DNA of 38,036 nucleotides from Hyphomonadaceae bacterium BRH_c29 (GCA_000961695.1 LADW01000080.1:1-38036), one strand, 5' to 3'; positions 17,924 through 26,944 are shown, counted from the first letter of the stretch. The notes: a model not told the origin generated them from the letters alone. Numbers and translations: made by a program.

Positions 17924-18937
17924 ATGACAGAGCAGGCTGAAATCGATCCGGCCATCCTGAAAGCCATGGAAGGCCTGCAGGATGAATTCGCAGGCTTTGG
18001 CAGGATCTATCAGGATGAAATCCAGCCCGCGTTGCAGGCTCGCGAAGATGAACGCGAACGGGCGGTCAAGAAAACCCGGACATATCGCTATGTTGGCATT
18101 GGGCTTGGCGTCGCGGTCGCGCTGATCGGTTTTCTTGGGTTCAATTCCGTTTTCGGGCCGTTTATCGGCGTGATTCTTGGCTTCGGGCTCGCAACCTGGG
18201 GCGCGCAGGATATCAACCGTCTCGGCAAGGAAGCGAAAATGCTGATCGTCGAGCCGGTTACGCGCAAGCTTGGGCTGACGTTCAATCCTGAGCCTGGCGA
18301 AGTTGGGTCCATATACAAGCACAAAGAGGTCGGCATCGTGCCCGCCTGGGACCGGGCGAACTATGAAGACCTGCTGACAGGGGAACGCGACGGTGTGGAA
18401 TTCGAATTGTTCGAAGCCCACCTGGAAGAAAAACGGCGTTCGACAGATTCCAAAGGGCGGACCACCACGACCTGGGTCACCGTCTTCAAGGGCCAGTGCC
18501 TGCGCTTTCAATTCGATAAGAAGTTCTACGGACGAACGCTTGTGACCCGCGATGCCGGCTTCTTCAATCGCTTCGGTGGCGGCAATGGGATGCAACGCGC
18601 CGCGCTGGAAGATCCGGTATTTGAGAAGATCTTCGAAGTCTACACAACCGACCAGGTCGAATCGCGATTTCTGCTGACGCCAGACCTGATGCAGGAGCTG
18701 GTCGATCTGGAGAAGGCCTTTCATGGCGGGAAGATCAAATGCTGTTTTGACGGTGGTGAGATGTTCATCACGCTTCAGGGCGGCAACCTGTTTGAGCCAG
18801 GCAGCATGTTTACGCCGCTCGATAGTCCGGCCCGTCTGCGGGAGCTGCTGGGCGACTTCTCGGCCATGTTCCAGATCATCGACGTGACCAATGTGAACCG
18901 GCGCCGCAGAAATGGGCAGGCCGGGCAATCGCGTTAA
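17924..18937 (+). CDS. DUF3137 membrane protein
   Basis: A 337-residue protein of the DUF3137 family. The first 50 residues are charged and helical, followed by two close transmembrane segments (about 56-73 and 75-93) and a large cytoplasmic domain with the family pattern VGIVPAWDRANYEDLLTGE and a later VTVFKGQCLRFQF. The function of the family is unknown. It starts 62 bp after the GNAT gene on the same strand. Nothing around it reveals a specific role. Confidence 0.82.
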   Translation: MTEQAEIDPAILKAMEGLQDEFAGFGRIYQDEIQPALQAREDERERAVKKTRTYRYVGIGLGVAVALIGFLGFNSVFGPFIGVILGFGLATWGAQDINRLGKEAKMLIVEPVTRKLGLTFNPEPGEVGSIYKHKEVGIVPAWDRANYEDLLTGERDGVEFELFEAHLEEKRRSTDSKGRTTTTWVTVFKGQCLRFQFDKKFYGRTLVTRDAGFFNRFGGGNGMQRAALEDPVFEKIFEVYTTDQVESRFLLTPDLMQELVDLEKAFHGGKIKCCFDGGEMFITLQGGNLFEPGSMFTPLDSPARLRELLGDFSAMFQIIDVTNVNRRRRNGQAGQSR

Positions 18938-19036
18938 AAAACGTCAACAATCTGGGCAATTTCAGGGCGGTAACGTTCAGTAAGGCTTCAGGTGACAGAC
19001 ACGATAGTGCAGCCAATAGGTGAGAAAGGACTCCCC

Positions 19037-19417
19037 ATGACCCGACTGCTGATCGCTGCCATCTTTGCTCTTGCTGCCCCTGTTGCCGTGGCAGACGCGG
19101 CCTCCTCAGCAAAGGATATGGCCCGTTGTCATGCGATGTCGGCAACGTTCAAGCCGAAGCAGGAGGAAGTCGCGAAGCTGAAAGAGGCGCGCGACACTCA
19201 GGCTGAAATCGTCGAGAGCAAAGGGAGCGCCTGGGACGATGTCGAGATTCTGCGGAACGCCTCCCCCGGTCATGCAAAGACTGCAGACGCTGCCAAGACA
19301 GACTATGAAGTGGCGAAAGCTGATCTGATGAGGATGGAGCAGGGGCTTCAGGCGGCTGTCACAGCCCTCAATTCGGATTTCGAGGCCTACAACCAGTCCT
19401 GCGCCACGAAGAAATAG
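19037..19417 (+). CDS. Small secreted coiled-coil protein of unknown function
   Basis: A 126-residue protein not recognised as a named family. It begins with a type I signal peptide (MTRLLIAAIFALAAPVAVADA, cleavage probably after ADA near residue 21). The mature part is Lys/Glu/Ala-rich and helical, probably one or two coiled coils. It has only two cysteines, Cys31 near its start and Cys122 near its end, that could form a disulfide closing the helices. The ATG at 19037 has GAGAAAGGA upstream. A long imperfect hairpin follows the stop. Expected location is the periplasm. Confidence 0.72.
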   Translation: MTRLLIAAIFALAAPVAVADAASSAKDMARCHAMSATFKPKQEEVAKLKEARDTQAEIVESKGSAWDDVEILRNASPGHAKTADAAKTDYEVAKADLMRMEQGLQAAVTALNSDFEAYNQSCATKK

Positions 19418-19435
19418 AAAGTACAATTTCCCAGA

Positions 19436-19478
19436 CGGCACGCCGTGCTGATGGTCAGAGTCAGCGCGGCGTGTGCCG
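19436..19478 (+). terminator. Stem-loop after the secreted-protein gene
   Basis: Arms starting CGGCACGCCGTGCTGA (19436) and ending GCGGCGTGTGCCG (19478) pair over about 16 positions with a 2-base bulge and a 9-base loop. There is no clear U-tract, so it may be a rho-assisted terminator or an mRNA-stabilising structure. Confidence 0.5.
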
Positions 19479-19518
19479 ATGGCATGGTTTCCTTCTTGCG
19501 TTCCCTCAAAAACCGTAG

Positions 19519-19534
19519 TTGTTTGCGCTAACAA
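19519..19534. promoter_or_regulatory. LacI-type operator upstream of the sugar porter
   Basis: TTGTTTGCGCTAACAA is a CG-centred palindrome with 7 of 8 base pairs symmetric, 54 bp before the MFS start. A TATAAG box (19538-19543) directly follows it, so a bound repressor would block the promoter. It shares the GCGCTA core with the other operators in this locus. Confidence 0.72.
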
Positions 19535-19588
19535 AATTATAAGACGGGTGTCAGCCCGCGCGACAACTAAGAGGGAGGACTGCGCGCG

Positions 19589-21016
19589 ATGAGCGACGCT
19601 GCCACACAATTCAATCCGGCGAACGCCGACACGCGGATGACCCAGGTCATTCTGATTACTGCCGTTGCCACGATCGGCGGCTTCCTTTTCGGATTTGATT
19701 CCGGCGTCATCAATGGAACTGTGGACGGGCTGCGTGCGGCCTTCAATTCCGAAAGTATCGGGACGGGCTTCAACGTGGCGTCCATGCTGTTGGGCTGCGC
19801 CGTGGGCGCTGCGCTTGCGGGTACGCTGTCTGACAAGTTCGGCCGGCGCACCATGATGCTGGTGGCTGCAGTGTGCTTCATCATCTCGGCCTTCGGGTCG
19901 GGAATCGCGCATTCGTCGCCGGAATTTGTGGTATACCGCGTGATCGGCGGTCTGGCGGTGGGCGCTGCCAGTGTGATGTCTCCGGCCTACATTTCAGAGG
20001 TCGCGCCGTCGAAGCACCGGGGGCGCCTGTCCACGATCCAGCAGGTTGCGATCATCACGGGTCTCTTCGTTGCGTTCCTGTCGAACTATTTCATCGCCAA
20101 AGCGACGGGGTCGTCTCTCAAACCCTGGGCGTTTGGCTTTGAAGCCTGGCGCTGGATGTTCTGGATTGAACTCGTCCCGGCGTTCATCTTCCTGCTCGCT
20201 CTGCTGTTTATCCCGGAAAGCCCGCGCTTTCTGGTCGCCAAAGGCGAGTCGGAGCGTGCCGTCGGTGTGCTGACACGGCTGTCGAGTACCACCGCCGCGA
20301 AGGCCAAAGTCCTTGAGATCGAGGCGTCGCTGGCGAATGACCACAAGCCCTCGATCAATGACGCGTTTGGCGGTACGGCGGTCTTCAAGCCGATCGTTTG
20401 GGTCGGGATCGGCCTTGCCACATTCCAGCAGCTGGTCGGTATCAACATCATCTTCTACTACGGCGCTGTGCTGTGGCAGGCGGTTGGCTTTTCTGAAAGC
20501 GACGCCTTGCTGACCAACGTGATTTCCGGCGCCGTATCGATCCTGGCCGTGTTCGTGGCGCTTGCGCTGATCGACAAGGTCGGCCGCAAGCCGCTGCTCT
20601 GGGTCGGCTCCATTGGCATGACGGTGACTTTGGCCATTGTCGCGCTCTGCTTCTCGCAAGCCGTCACGGTCGACGGACACGTGGGTCTGCCAGGAAGCTA
20701 TGGCATCATCGCGCTTCTGGCTGCGAATGGGTATGTCGTGTTCTTCAACGCCTCCTGGGGCCCGGTCATGTGGGTTGCCCTCGGCGAGATGTTCCCGAAC
20801 CAGGTGCGGGGCGCAGGTCTCGCCGTATCGGGCTTCTTTCAGTGGATTGCCAATTTCGGCATCACGATGACCTTCCCGATCATGCTGAGTGTGGCCTGGA
20901 TCGGGCTGACAGGTGCGTACCTGTTCTATGCCGTCTGTGCCCTGATCTCCATTTTCTTCGTCATGAAGTATGTGAGGGAGACCAAGGGGCTCGAACTGGA
21001 AGAAATGACTGAGTGA
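19589..21016 (+). CDS. Sugar porter MFS transporter (xylose/glucose type)
   Basis: A 475-residue proton:sugar symporter of the sugar porter family (XylE/GLUT-like) in the inner membrane. Twelve hydrophobic segments are present. Family motifs: GFLFGFDSGVING in helix 1, DKFGRRTMM after helix 2, IPESPRFLVAKGE after helix 6, QQLVGINIIFYYGAVLW in helix 7 (the sugar-binding QQ-N-YY region), IDKVGRKPLLW after helix 8, and VRETKGLELEEM at the C-terminus. The context (xylA, xylB, glycosidases) makes D-xylose or a related monosaccharide the probable substrate. SD GAGGGAGGA is upstream. It opens the sugar locus and is followed by a strong terminator. Confidence 0.92.
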   Translation: MSDAATQFNPANADTRMTQVILITAVATIGGFLFGFDSGVINGTVDGLRAAFNSESIGTGFNVASMLLGCAVGAALAGTLSDKFGRRTMMLVAAVCFIISAFGSGIAHSSPEFVVYRVIGGLAVGAASVMSPAYISEVAPSKHRGRLSTIQQVAIITGLFVAFLSNYFIAKATGSSLKPWAFGFEAWRWMFWIELVPAFIFLLALLFIPESPRFLVAKGESERAVGVLTRLSSTTAAKAKVLEIEASLANDHKPSINDAFGGTAVFKPIVWVGIGLATFQQLVGINIIFYYGAVLWQAVGFSESDALLTNVISGAVSILAVFVALALIDKVGRKPLLWVGSIGMTVTLAIVALCFSQAVTVDGHVGLPGSYGIIALLAANGYVVFFNASWGPVMWVALGEMFPNQVRGAGLAVSGFFQWIANFGITMTFPIMLSVAWIGLTGAYLFYAVCALISIFFVMKYVRETKGLELEEMTE

Positions 21017-21023
21017 TCAAGCT

Positions 21024-21053
21024 CCCCGCCGGTGCTTTGTCGGCGGGGTTTTT
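21024..21053 (+). terminator. Rho-independent terminator after the sugar porter
   Basis: Perfect 8-bp arms CCCCGCCG (21024-21031) and CGGCGGGG (21041-21048) with a 9-base loop, followed by TTTTT (21049-21053). This separates the porter transcript from the GH3 gene, which has its own operator. Confidence 0.9.
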
Positions 21054-21066
21054 CTTGCTGGGTTTT

Positions 21067-21078
21067 GTTAGCGCTCAC
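21067..21078. promoter_or_regulatory. LacI-type operator upstream of the GH3 gene
   Basis: GTTAGCGCTCAC is a CG-centred imperfect palindrome (5 of 6 pairs symmetric) whose centre is about 68 bp before the GH3 start. It contains the AGCGCT core seen in the GH43 and lacI operators. Confidence 0.6.
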
Positions 21079-21140
21079 GGGGCGAGAGGCCCTGTTCCGT
21101 AAGTTCAAGATCCCGGCCCTTGCGACTCGTGGAGGGACAC

Positions 21141-23708
21141 ATGATCCGCCTGAATACCCGACTTCAATCAGCTTCAACATTGGGGCTCTTCGCAGCGCTT
21201 GCCAGCCTGGCGGCCTGCGTCGCTGACGCGCCCGGCGCTTCTGTTGAGGAGATCGTCACAGTCTCTGAAACGGCGCCACTTCCGGCGCCAGGCGACGTGA
21301 CGATCCATCCCGAACTCTGGCCCGCGTTGGTAACACCTGCGCTCGATCCGTCCGTTGAGGCACGGATCGATGGAATCATGGCGAAGATGACGCTGGAGCA
21401 GAAAGTGGGTCAAGTGATCCAGGCCGACAGCGACTCCGTCACACCGGAAGAGGTGAAACAGTATCGCCTTGGCTCTGTTCTGAGCGGAGGAAATTCAGCG
21501 CCCGGAGACAAGCCCTTCGCCGACGCACAGGCTTGGCTCGATGCAGCCGACGCCTACTACAACGCATCCATCGATCCGGAAGGCGTCGAGATTGCGATCC
21601 CTGTGATCTGGGGCATCGACGCCGTGCACGGGCATGCCAACTTGCTGGGTGCCACAGTCTTTCCCCACAATATCGGCCTCGGCGCAGCGCATGACCCGGA
21701 TCTGATCGAAGAGATCACCAGGGTCACAGCTGCGGAATTGATTGTGTCCGGACATGACTGGACATTTGCGCCGACACTCGCGACACCCCAGGATGATCGG
21801 TGGGGGCGGACCTATGAAGGCTTTTCGGAATCTCCGGACATCGTCGCGTCCTATTCAGACCGGATCGTTTATGGCCTGCAGGGGCGTCCGGGCGATGCAG
21901 ACTATCTTGGGGACGGCCGCGTAATTTCCAGTGCCAAGCACTTCCTGGCGGATGGTGGCACCAAGGATGGCCATGATCAGGGGAATGCCCAGATCAGCGA
22001 AGAAGAACTGCGGGACATTCACGCGCAGGGATATCTCACGGCGCTGCCAGCGGGTGTGCAGACGGTCATGACGTCATTCTCCAGTTGGAATGGCACCAAG
22101 ATCCACGGCAGCAAAGCGCTCATGACGGACCTGCTGAAGGATCGCATGGGGTTCCATGGCTTCATCGTGGGTGACTGGAACGCCCATGGGCAGGTTCCGG
22201 GATGTACGAACACGGATTGCCCGCAGGCCCTGAATGCGGGGCTGGACATGTATATGGCGCCCGATAGCTGGAAGGGGCTCTATGAGTCCACGCTAGCGCA
22301 CGTGAAAGCGGGTGACATCTCGATGGAGCGTCTGGATGATGCAGTGCGCCGCATCCTGCGCGTGAAGATCGCCTACGGTCTGTTCGACAAGGGGGCTCCG
22401 AGTACGCGACCGGGTGCGGGCGATACAAGTCTGCTTGGTTCGCCAGAGCATCGTGAAGTCGCCCGCCGGGCGGTCAGAGAGTCGCTTGTTTTGCTGAAGA
22501 ATGACGGTGATGTTCTTCCGCTGGCCCCTGCGCAGACCGTTCTCGTCGTCGGCGATGGCGCTGACTATATCGGGAAGCAGGCCGGTGGCTGGACCCTGTC
22601 CTGGCAGGGCGGCGACTACGGCAACGAATATTTCCCCAATGGTGAAACCATCCTGAACGGCATTCGCGAAGCTGTTGAAGGCGCTGGTGGAAAGGTGATT
22701 TTTGACCCGAAGGGAACATCCACCGAAGCAGCGGACGTTGTGATCGCCGTGTATGGCGAGAATCCCTATGCGGAAGGCCTGGGAGATCTGAAGACCCTCA
22801 ACTTCAGGCCAAATGGCTTTGATACGGAGAAGCTGGAAAGCTATCGGGCAAACGGGATTCCCGTTGTGTCGGTCTTCCTTTCAGGTAGGCCGCTCTGGGT
22901 GAACCCCGAACTGAACGACTCCGACGCCTTTGTCGCGGCCTGGCAACCCGGGACGGAAGGGGGTGGCGTGGCGGATCTGCTGTTCCAGACTGATCCCGCG
23001 TTCGACTTTACAGGACGGCTATCGTATTCGTGGCCCAGAACAGCAAACTCCCTGCCCATCAATGTGGGCGATGCGGATTACGATCCACTATTCGCATTCG
23101 GATACGGGCTCTCCTACGCGAGCGACGCGCCAGACATTGGTGAATTGTCAGAAGACCCGGGCGACGAACCGCTTGCCGATGAGGATATGCTGACGATCTT
23201 CACGGAAGGTGAAGGCGGCGCGAGTTGGACGCCAGCTCTGTTCGCCGATGGTCAATTGTCTCAGCTGACCGCAGGTTCGACACATCTCGCCGGGCTGACC
23301 GTTTCGCGGACGGACTTTGAGATTCAGGAAGACGCCTTGATGCTGACATGGGAAACGGGCGGCTCCACGCTCGGCTTCGGTTCTCCAATGGGGCCTGTTG
23401 ATCTGTCGGATGCCGGAGAGGCTTTTGATCTCGTGCTACAGGTCCGCGCACCTGATGGTTCGGCTCAGTCTCTGAAGGTTGAGAGCAACTGCACGACAGC
23501 AGGCGGGTGTGCCGGGTCTCAGGTGCTGCCCGTCTCCAATGCCGACTGGAGCGAAGCCCGCATTCCACTGGCCTGTATCGGGATTGCGGATGTGACTTCG
23601 GTCCCCCTCGTGGCCGCCTTCTCCATGGATGGTCCCGGTCAGGTAGCCATTGCTGATCTGAAACTGGAGCCTCGTGATGAGGCCGCGCCGGATTGCGCCA
23701 GAGAATAG
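21141..23708 (+). CDS. Glycoside hydrolase family 3 exo-beta-glucosidase-like lipoprotein
   Basis: An 855-residue GH3 enzyme. An N-terminal lipoprotein signal ends at LAAC (Cys26), predicting membrane anchoring. The catalytic (alpha/beta)8 domain has MTLEQKVGQVIQADS, PVIWGIDAVHGHAN, SAKHFLADGGTKDGHDQGN, and the nucleophile Asp345 in VGDWNAHGQVPGC. The second domain contains RESLVLLKNDGDVLPLAP. A further C-terminal region of about 170 residues resembles the carbohydrate-binding extension of marine exo-1,3/1,4-beta-glucanases (ExoP-like). The DWNAHGQVPGC form is typical of the glucosidase branch rather than the xylosidase branch, so the substrate may be beta-glucan or mixed oligosaccharides. 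ATG 21141 is chosen for its GGAGGG site over a GTG at 21120. Confidence 0.92.
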   Translation: MIRLNTRLQSASTLGLFAALASLAACVADAPGASVEEIVTVSETAPLPAPGDVTIHPELWPALVTPALDPSVEARIDGIMAKMTLEQKVGQVIQADSDSVTPEEVKQYRLGSVLSGGNSAPGDKPFADAQAWLDAADAYYNASIDPEGVEIAIPVIWGIDAVHGHANLLGATVFPHNIGLGAAHDPDLIEEITRVTAAELIVSGHDWTFAPTLATPQDDRWGRTYEGFSESPDIVASYSDRIVYGLQGRPGDADYLGDGRVISSAKHFLADGGTKDGHDQGNAQISEEELRDIHAQGYLTALPAGVQTVMTSFSSWNGTKIHGSKALMTDLLKDRMGFHGFIVGDWNAHGQVPGCTNTDCPQALNAGLDMYMAPDSWKGLYESTLAHVKAGDISMERLDDAVRRILRVKIAYGLFDKGAPSTRPGAGDTSLLGSPEHREVARRAVRESLVLLKNDGDVLPLAPAQTVLVVGDGADYIGKQAGGWTLSWQGGDYGNEYFPNGETILNGIREAVEGAGGKVIFDPKGTSTEAADVVIAVYGENPYAEGLGDLKTLNFRPNGFDTEKLESYRANGIPVVSVFLSGRPLWVNPELNDSDAFVAAWQPGTEGGGVADLLFQTDPAFDFTGRLSYSWPRTANSLPINVGDADYDPLFAFGYGLSYASDAPDIGELSEDPGDEPLADEDMLTIFTEGEGGASWTPALFADGQLSQLTAGSTHLAGLTVSRTDFEIQEDALMLTWETGGSTLGFGSPMGPVDLSDAGEAFDLVLQVRAPDGSAQSLKVESNCTTAGGCAGSQVLPVSNADWSEARIPLACIGIADVTSVPLVAAFSMDGPGQVAIADLKLEPRDEAAPDCARE

Positions 23709-23718
23709 GAGTTCTATT

Positions 23719-23742
23719 GGCCAGTCAGCTCTTTGACTGGCC
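23719..23742. terminator. Stem-loop between convergent GH3 and GH43 genes
   Basis: Perfect 9-bp arms GGCCAGTCA (23719-23727) and TGACTGGCC (23734-23742) lie between the two stop codons. There is no U-tract on either side, but the position between convergent genes suggests a shared terminator. Confidence 0.55.
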
Positions 23743-23744
23743 GG

Positions 23745-25460
23745 TCACTCTCGTGATTCTGCGTACATGCCGAATACAGCGCCGACGAAGCCGCCTGCGG
23801 CGCGCGTGCTGAGGATCGTGCCATCCTGATCAAGCGCGACAGGATGCCAGTCTCCGGTGATATCGGAATAGTAGAAATCATAGAGCGGGCCTCGGGCGAC
23901 AATCTTCAGGCTGACGGGAGTGCTGTCTTCCGTCCGGACGGGCACTTCCGCGATGGTTTCGCCTTCCGGATCCGCGTCTGGTCCAGCGCGTTTGCGAAGT
24001 CTTACCACTGGCTGGTTGTCCGCATTCACAGACAGCCCCAGAGCATAGTAGAATTCGTCATTCTGAAAGGCCGCGATACCGGCTTCATCTTCCGGCGAGG
24101 CGGGATCGAAGACCACGGACGTATCGGCCTCTGCGTTCAGGTGCTGTTGTCGCCGGGCGACGAACGAAGGTTGCCCGAAATCGCCCAGTCCGACCGGCTT
24201 CGCCTGGAGTGTCAGGGCGTTGTCATCAATCGTGTACCAGCTGCCGGATGGAATACGGGCGGTGATCCAGTAAGGCGGCAGGTCTGGATCGTCGAAGGTC
24301 TCGGTCAGCGTGAAGTTGCCTGTTGTCGGCACAACTGGTTCCGGCTGCCGGGGGAGGACCGGGCGAGGCATTTGGTAAGGCACGGTCTCACCGTCTGGCA
24401 GGAGTTCGGGCCAGCCATCCTTCCACTTCACAGGCAGTAGAAACGTCTCACGTCCGGTATTGTAATCGTCGCCCTGATAGGGGCGTACACCGAGGAACGA
24501 TGCCCACCAGTTCTCGTCTGAATCGGTCACAAAGTCGGCGTGGCCGACCGACGTGATCGGGTGCTTGCGGTCTTCTGGAAGGTCTCTTTGAGTCAGGACC
24601 GGGTTATCTTCATAGGGCGTATACGGACCGAGCACATTGTCGCCTTTAAATACGACTTGCGAGTGCTGGACCGCTGTGCCGCCCTCGGCTGCGCTGAAAA
24701 TATAGCTTTCACCGACCTTGTAGATGTGTGGGCCTTCGATCCAGATCGGCTTGTCCTCAGGCCGGGCTCCGCCATTGATGATCATGACCGGCTCAGACAC
24801 AGACTCAAACGTTTCCGGATCGACTTCCCGGATCCAGATCGCCCTGTGGCCATCATATGCCGACCCGCCTTCCGGCGCGTCATTGTTCATGACGTAGAGC
24901 TTTCCATCCGTATCCCAGAACAGGGATGGGTCGATACCGCCGATGTCAGGCATCCAGACCGGATCGCTCCACGGTCCGGCAGGGTCTTTTGCGGTCACGA
25001 CAAAGTTTCCGCCGCAATCGACACATGTGTTGGCGACGTAGAACAGGTCGTCATGATGGCTGATTGTGGGGGCAAAAACGCCACGGGAAAGTCTGAGCCC
25101 ATCGAAATTCAACATGCCTTGCCGGTCGATCACGTTGCCGATCTGCGTCCAGCTGACGAGGTCCCTGCTGTGCCAGACCGGGATGCCCGGATAATAGCAG
25201 AAGGTCGAATTCACGATGTAATAGTCTTCGCCCACCTGGGCGATACCGGGGTCCGGATAGAAGCCGGCGAGGATCGGGTTGCGCATTTCGCCATCTGTCA
25301 GTGGCGTGTCGAAGGCGGGATCGCTGCCCGAATAGGTGAAGTGGTCGAACCTTGCGGTTGGCGCGCCGGGTGGTCCCGCTGGTTGAGCCGCCGGGGCGCA
25401 CATGGTGAGCATTATCACGAGTGCTGTGCTGATCGCAGGGGCTAATCCATTGCGGTTCAT
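23745..25460 (-). CDS. Glycoside hydrolase family 43 beta-xylosidase-like, exported
   Basis: A 571-residue GH43 enzyme, the family of beta-xylosidases and arabinofuranosidases. The five-bladed propeller carries the three catalytic acids: Asp in AGFYPDPGIAQV (base), Asp in GGIDPSLFWDTDGK (pKa modulator) and Glu in WIEGPHIYKV (acid). A C-terminal beta-sandwich of about 200 residues with PSFVARRQQHLNAEADT follows, as in xylosidases of this family. The export signal ends LTMC (Cys21), an unusual lipobox with Met before the Cys, so lipoprotein or ordinary signal cleavage are both possible. The ATG at 25460 has GGGAGA upstream and is preferred over upstream in-frame codons. A LacI-type operator lies 50 bp upstream. 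Confidence 0.92.
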   Translation of the reverse strand: MNRNGLAPAISTALVIMLTMCAPAAQPAGPPGAPTARFDHFTYSGSDPAFDTPLTDGEMRNPILAGFYPDPGIAQVGEDYYIVNSTFCYYPGIPVWHSRDLVSWTQIGNVIDRQGMLNFDGLRLSRGVFAPTISHHDDLFYVANTCVDCGGNFVVTAKDPAGPWSDPVWMPDIGGIDPSLFWDTDGKLYVMNNDAPEGGSAYDGHRAIWIREVDPETFESVSEPVMIINGGARPEDKPIWIEGPHIYKVGESYIFSAAEGGTAVQHSQVVFKGDNVLGPYTPYEDNPVLTQRDLPEDRKHPITSVGHADFVTDSDENWWASFLGVRPYQGDDYNTGRETFLLPVKWKDGWPELLPDGETVPYQMPRPVLPRQPEPVVPTTGNFTLTETFDDPDLPPYWITARIPSGSWYTIDDNALTLQAKPVGLGDFGQPSFVARRQQHLNAEADTSVVFDPASPEDEAGIAAFQNDEFYYALGLSVNADNQPVVRLRKRAGPDADPEGETIAEVPVRTEDSTPVSLKIVARGPLYDFYYSDITGDWHPVALDQDGTILSTRAAGGFVGAVFGMYAESRE

Positions 25461-25509
25461 CCGATTTCTCCCATCCATACTGATGATCTGGACCATTCCG
25501 GTCAAAATG

Positions 25510-25523
25510 TGGTAGCGCTATCA
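25510..25523. promoter_or_regulatory. LacI-type operator upstream of the GH43 gene
   Basis: TGGTAGCGCTATCA is a CG-centred palindrome with 6 of 7 pairs symmetric, starting 50 bp upstream of the GH43 start codon (minus strand). It matches closely the TGGTAGCGCTACCA-type operator I recall for xylose regulators of the LacI family in Caulobacter. Confidence 0.78.
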
Positions 25524-25807
25524 ATAATGCTGCTGGCTCGGCCGACAAGCCAGAACGATACAAACAATAAACAGCGTTTAGGGAGGGCCGATCGAAATCC
25601 GAAGACGTTCCGGAGCCTTCCGGGGCGCTCCACCGGTTTGCTGCGATTGCCGCAGTGCATCAGGCGCGCATTTTGCACATTCTGAAAACTGTTATGGTAA
25701 AGTATGCTTTTTGTCGGGCTGCGTGCACTGTAAGCGTTTGTTTTCTTGGGATTGTAAGGACCATTAGTGCGTGTTGTATCACCCCGTCGATGCATTGACT
25801 TTAGGCG

Positions 25808-25819
25808 GTCAGCGCTGAC
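25808..25819. promoter_or_regulatory. Perfect palindrome upstream of lacI (possible auto-operator)
   Basis: GTCAGCGCTGAC is a perfect 12-bp CG-centred palindrome, 63 bp before the regulator start codon. The AGCGCT core matches the other operators, but the outer TA/TA positions are replaced, so autoregulation with altered affinity is possible. Confidence 0.5.
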
Positions 25820-25882
25820 TAATATTCTGAATAATCGAGGATTATCGGGGAATACAGAGCGGATAGGATCGGCTGAAACAGA

Positions 25883-26932
25883 ATGAAAAATACGTCGCCC
25901 CGTAACGGGAAAAAACAGCACGCAACCATTCGCGAAGTCGCCGAGATGGCGGGCGTTTCCCAAATGACCGTATCGCGGGTCCTGAACCGTCGCGAGTCAG
26001 TCAAGAAAGCTACGCGTGACCGGGTTGATGAGGCCATTCGGACTCTGAACTATCGCCCCAATCTGATGGCGCGTAGCCTTGCGGGTGGCAAGTCGCTTTT
26101 CATTGGCCTGATCTTCAACAATCCGAGCAACAACTATCTGGGCGAACTGCTGGTCGGTACGCTGCACCGGTGCCGCGAAGCGGGTCACCACCTGGTCATC
26201 GAAGACTTCTCAGTGACTTCCCGTGACAAGGAAGTCGACGCGCTGGTTGAACGTATCAGCGGTGCCGGTTTGGACGGTGTCATCGTTGCGCCGCCTGTGA
26301 GCGAAGACGAGGTTATTCTGGGTAAACTGCGTGCTGCCGGCCTTCGCACTGTGTTGATCGCCCCGCGTGAGACGCCGCAGGACAGTGTCAGCGTCTCCAT
26401 TGATGATGTCGCGGCCGCAGATCAGATTACGCAATATCTCATCGAACGAGGGCACAAGCGTATCGCATTCGTGATTGGTGCCACAGACCAGTCGTCCTCC
26501 CGTCGGCGCTATCGGGGCTTTGATCTCGCGATGGCCCGGAACGGGCTGGCGGTTGACGACACGCTGGTCATGCAAGGTGACTATACATACCGGAGTGGCA
26601 TGGTCGCGGGCGAACAGTTCTTCAGCATGGATGATCCGCCGACGGCTGTATTCGCCAGCAATGACGACATGGCCGCTGGGGTCATCGCAGCTGCGCAGCG
26701 TCGCGGTAAACGTATTCCGGATGATGTGTCGATCGTGGGTTTCGACGATACGGCCATCGCCAGCGCCATGTGGCCGCAGCTGACAACAGTGCGCCAGCCA
26801 ATCGCGGAAATGGGCTATCAGGCTGTGAACCTGTTGGCAAAAGTCATTGGTGGAAATGACGTCTCCAGGCCCGAGAAAAGCATTGTGCTCGATGTGTCGA
26901 TTGTGGAACGCGATACCGTTCGTCAGCGCTAG
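25883..26932 (+). CDS. LacI family transcriptional repressor of the sugar locus (XylR-like)
   Basis: A 349-residue LacI/GalR regulator. The N-terminal helix-turn-helix is TIREVAEMAGVSQMTVSRVLN (about residues 15-35) with recognition-helix specificity residues Gln27 and Met28. The hinge helix RPNLMARSLAGG follows, then a periplasmic-binding-protein-like sugar sensor domain with the family motifs GLIFNNPSNNYLGEL, DDVAAADQITQYLIERGHKRIAFVIG and TAVFASNDDMAAGVI. It is divergent from GH43 and sits centrally among the operators listed here. It most probably represses them in the absence of xylose or a xylo-oligosaccharide; the inducer is inference. It converges with the epimerase gene 12 bp downstream. 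Confidence 0.92.
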   Translation: MKNTSPRNGKKQHATIREVAEMAGVSQMTVSRVLNRRESVKKATRDRVDEAIRTLNYRPNLMARSLAGGKSLFIGLIFNNPSNNYLGELLVGTLHRCREAGHHLVIEDFSVTSRDKEVDALVERISGAGLDGVIVAPPVSEDEVILGKLRAAGLRTVLIAPRETPQDSVSVSIDDVAAADQITQYLIERGHKRIAFVIGATDQSSSRRRYRGFDLAMARNGLAVDDTLVMQGDYTYRSGMVAGEQFFSMDDPPTAVFASNDDMAAGVIAAAQRRGKRIPDDVSIVGFDDTAIASAMWPQLTTVRQPIAEMGYQAVNLLAKVIGGNDVSRPEKSIVLDVSIVERDTVRQR

Positions 26933-26944
26933 ATCGATGCGGGT

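Larger units (their letters stand above)
25461..25882. promoter_or_regulatory. Divergent intergenic region between GH43 and lacI
   Basis: This 422-bp stretch has no supported gene. It carries the divergent control regions of the GH43 gene (minus) and the LacI regulator (plus). One operator-like palindrome lies near each end (25510-25523 and 25808-25819). The middle is relatively AT-rich compared with the surrounding coding DNA. Small frames inside it have no family features. Confidence 0.7.

Noticed and set aside
25728..25745. GTAAGCGTTTG upstream of the first lacI as another operator
   Set aside because: It resembles the operators only in a few bases and lacks CG-centred symmetry.
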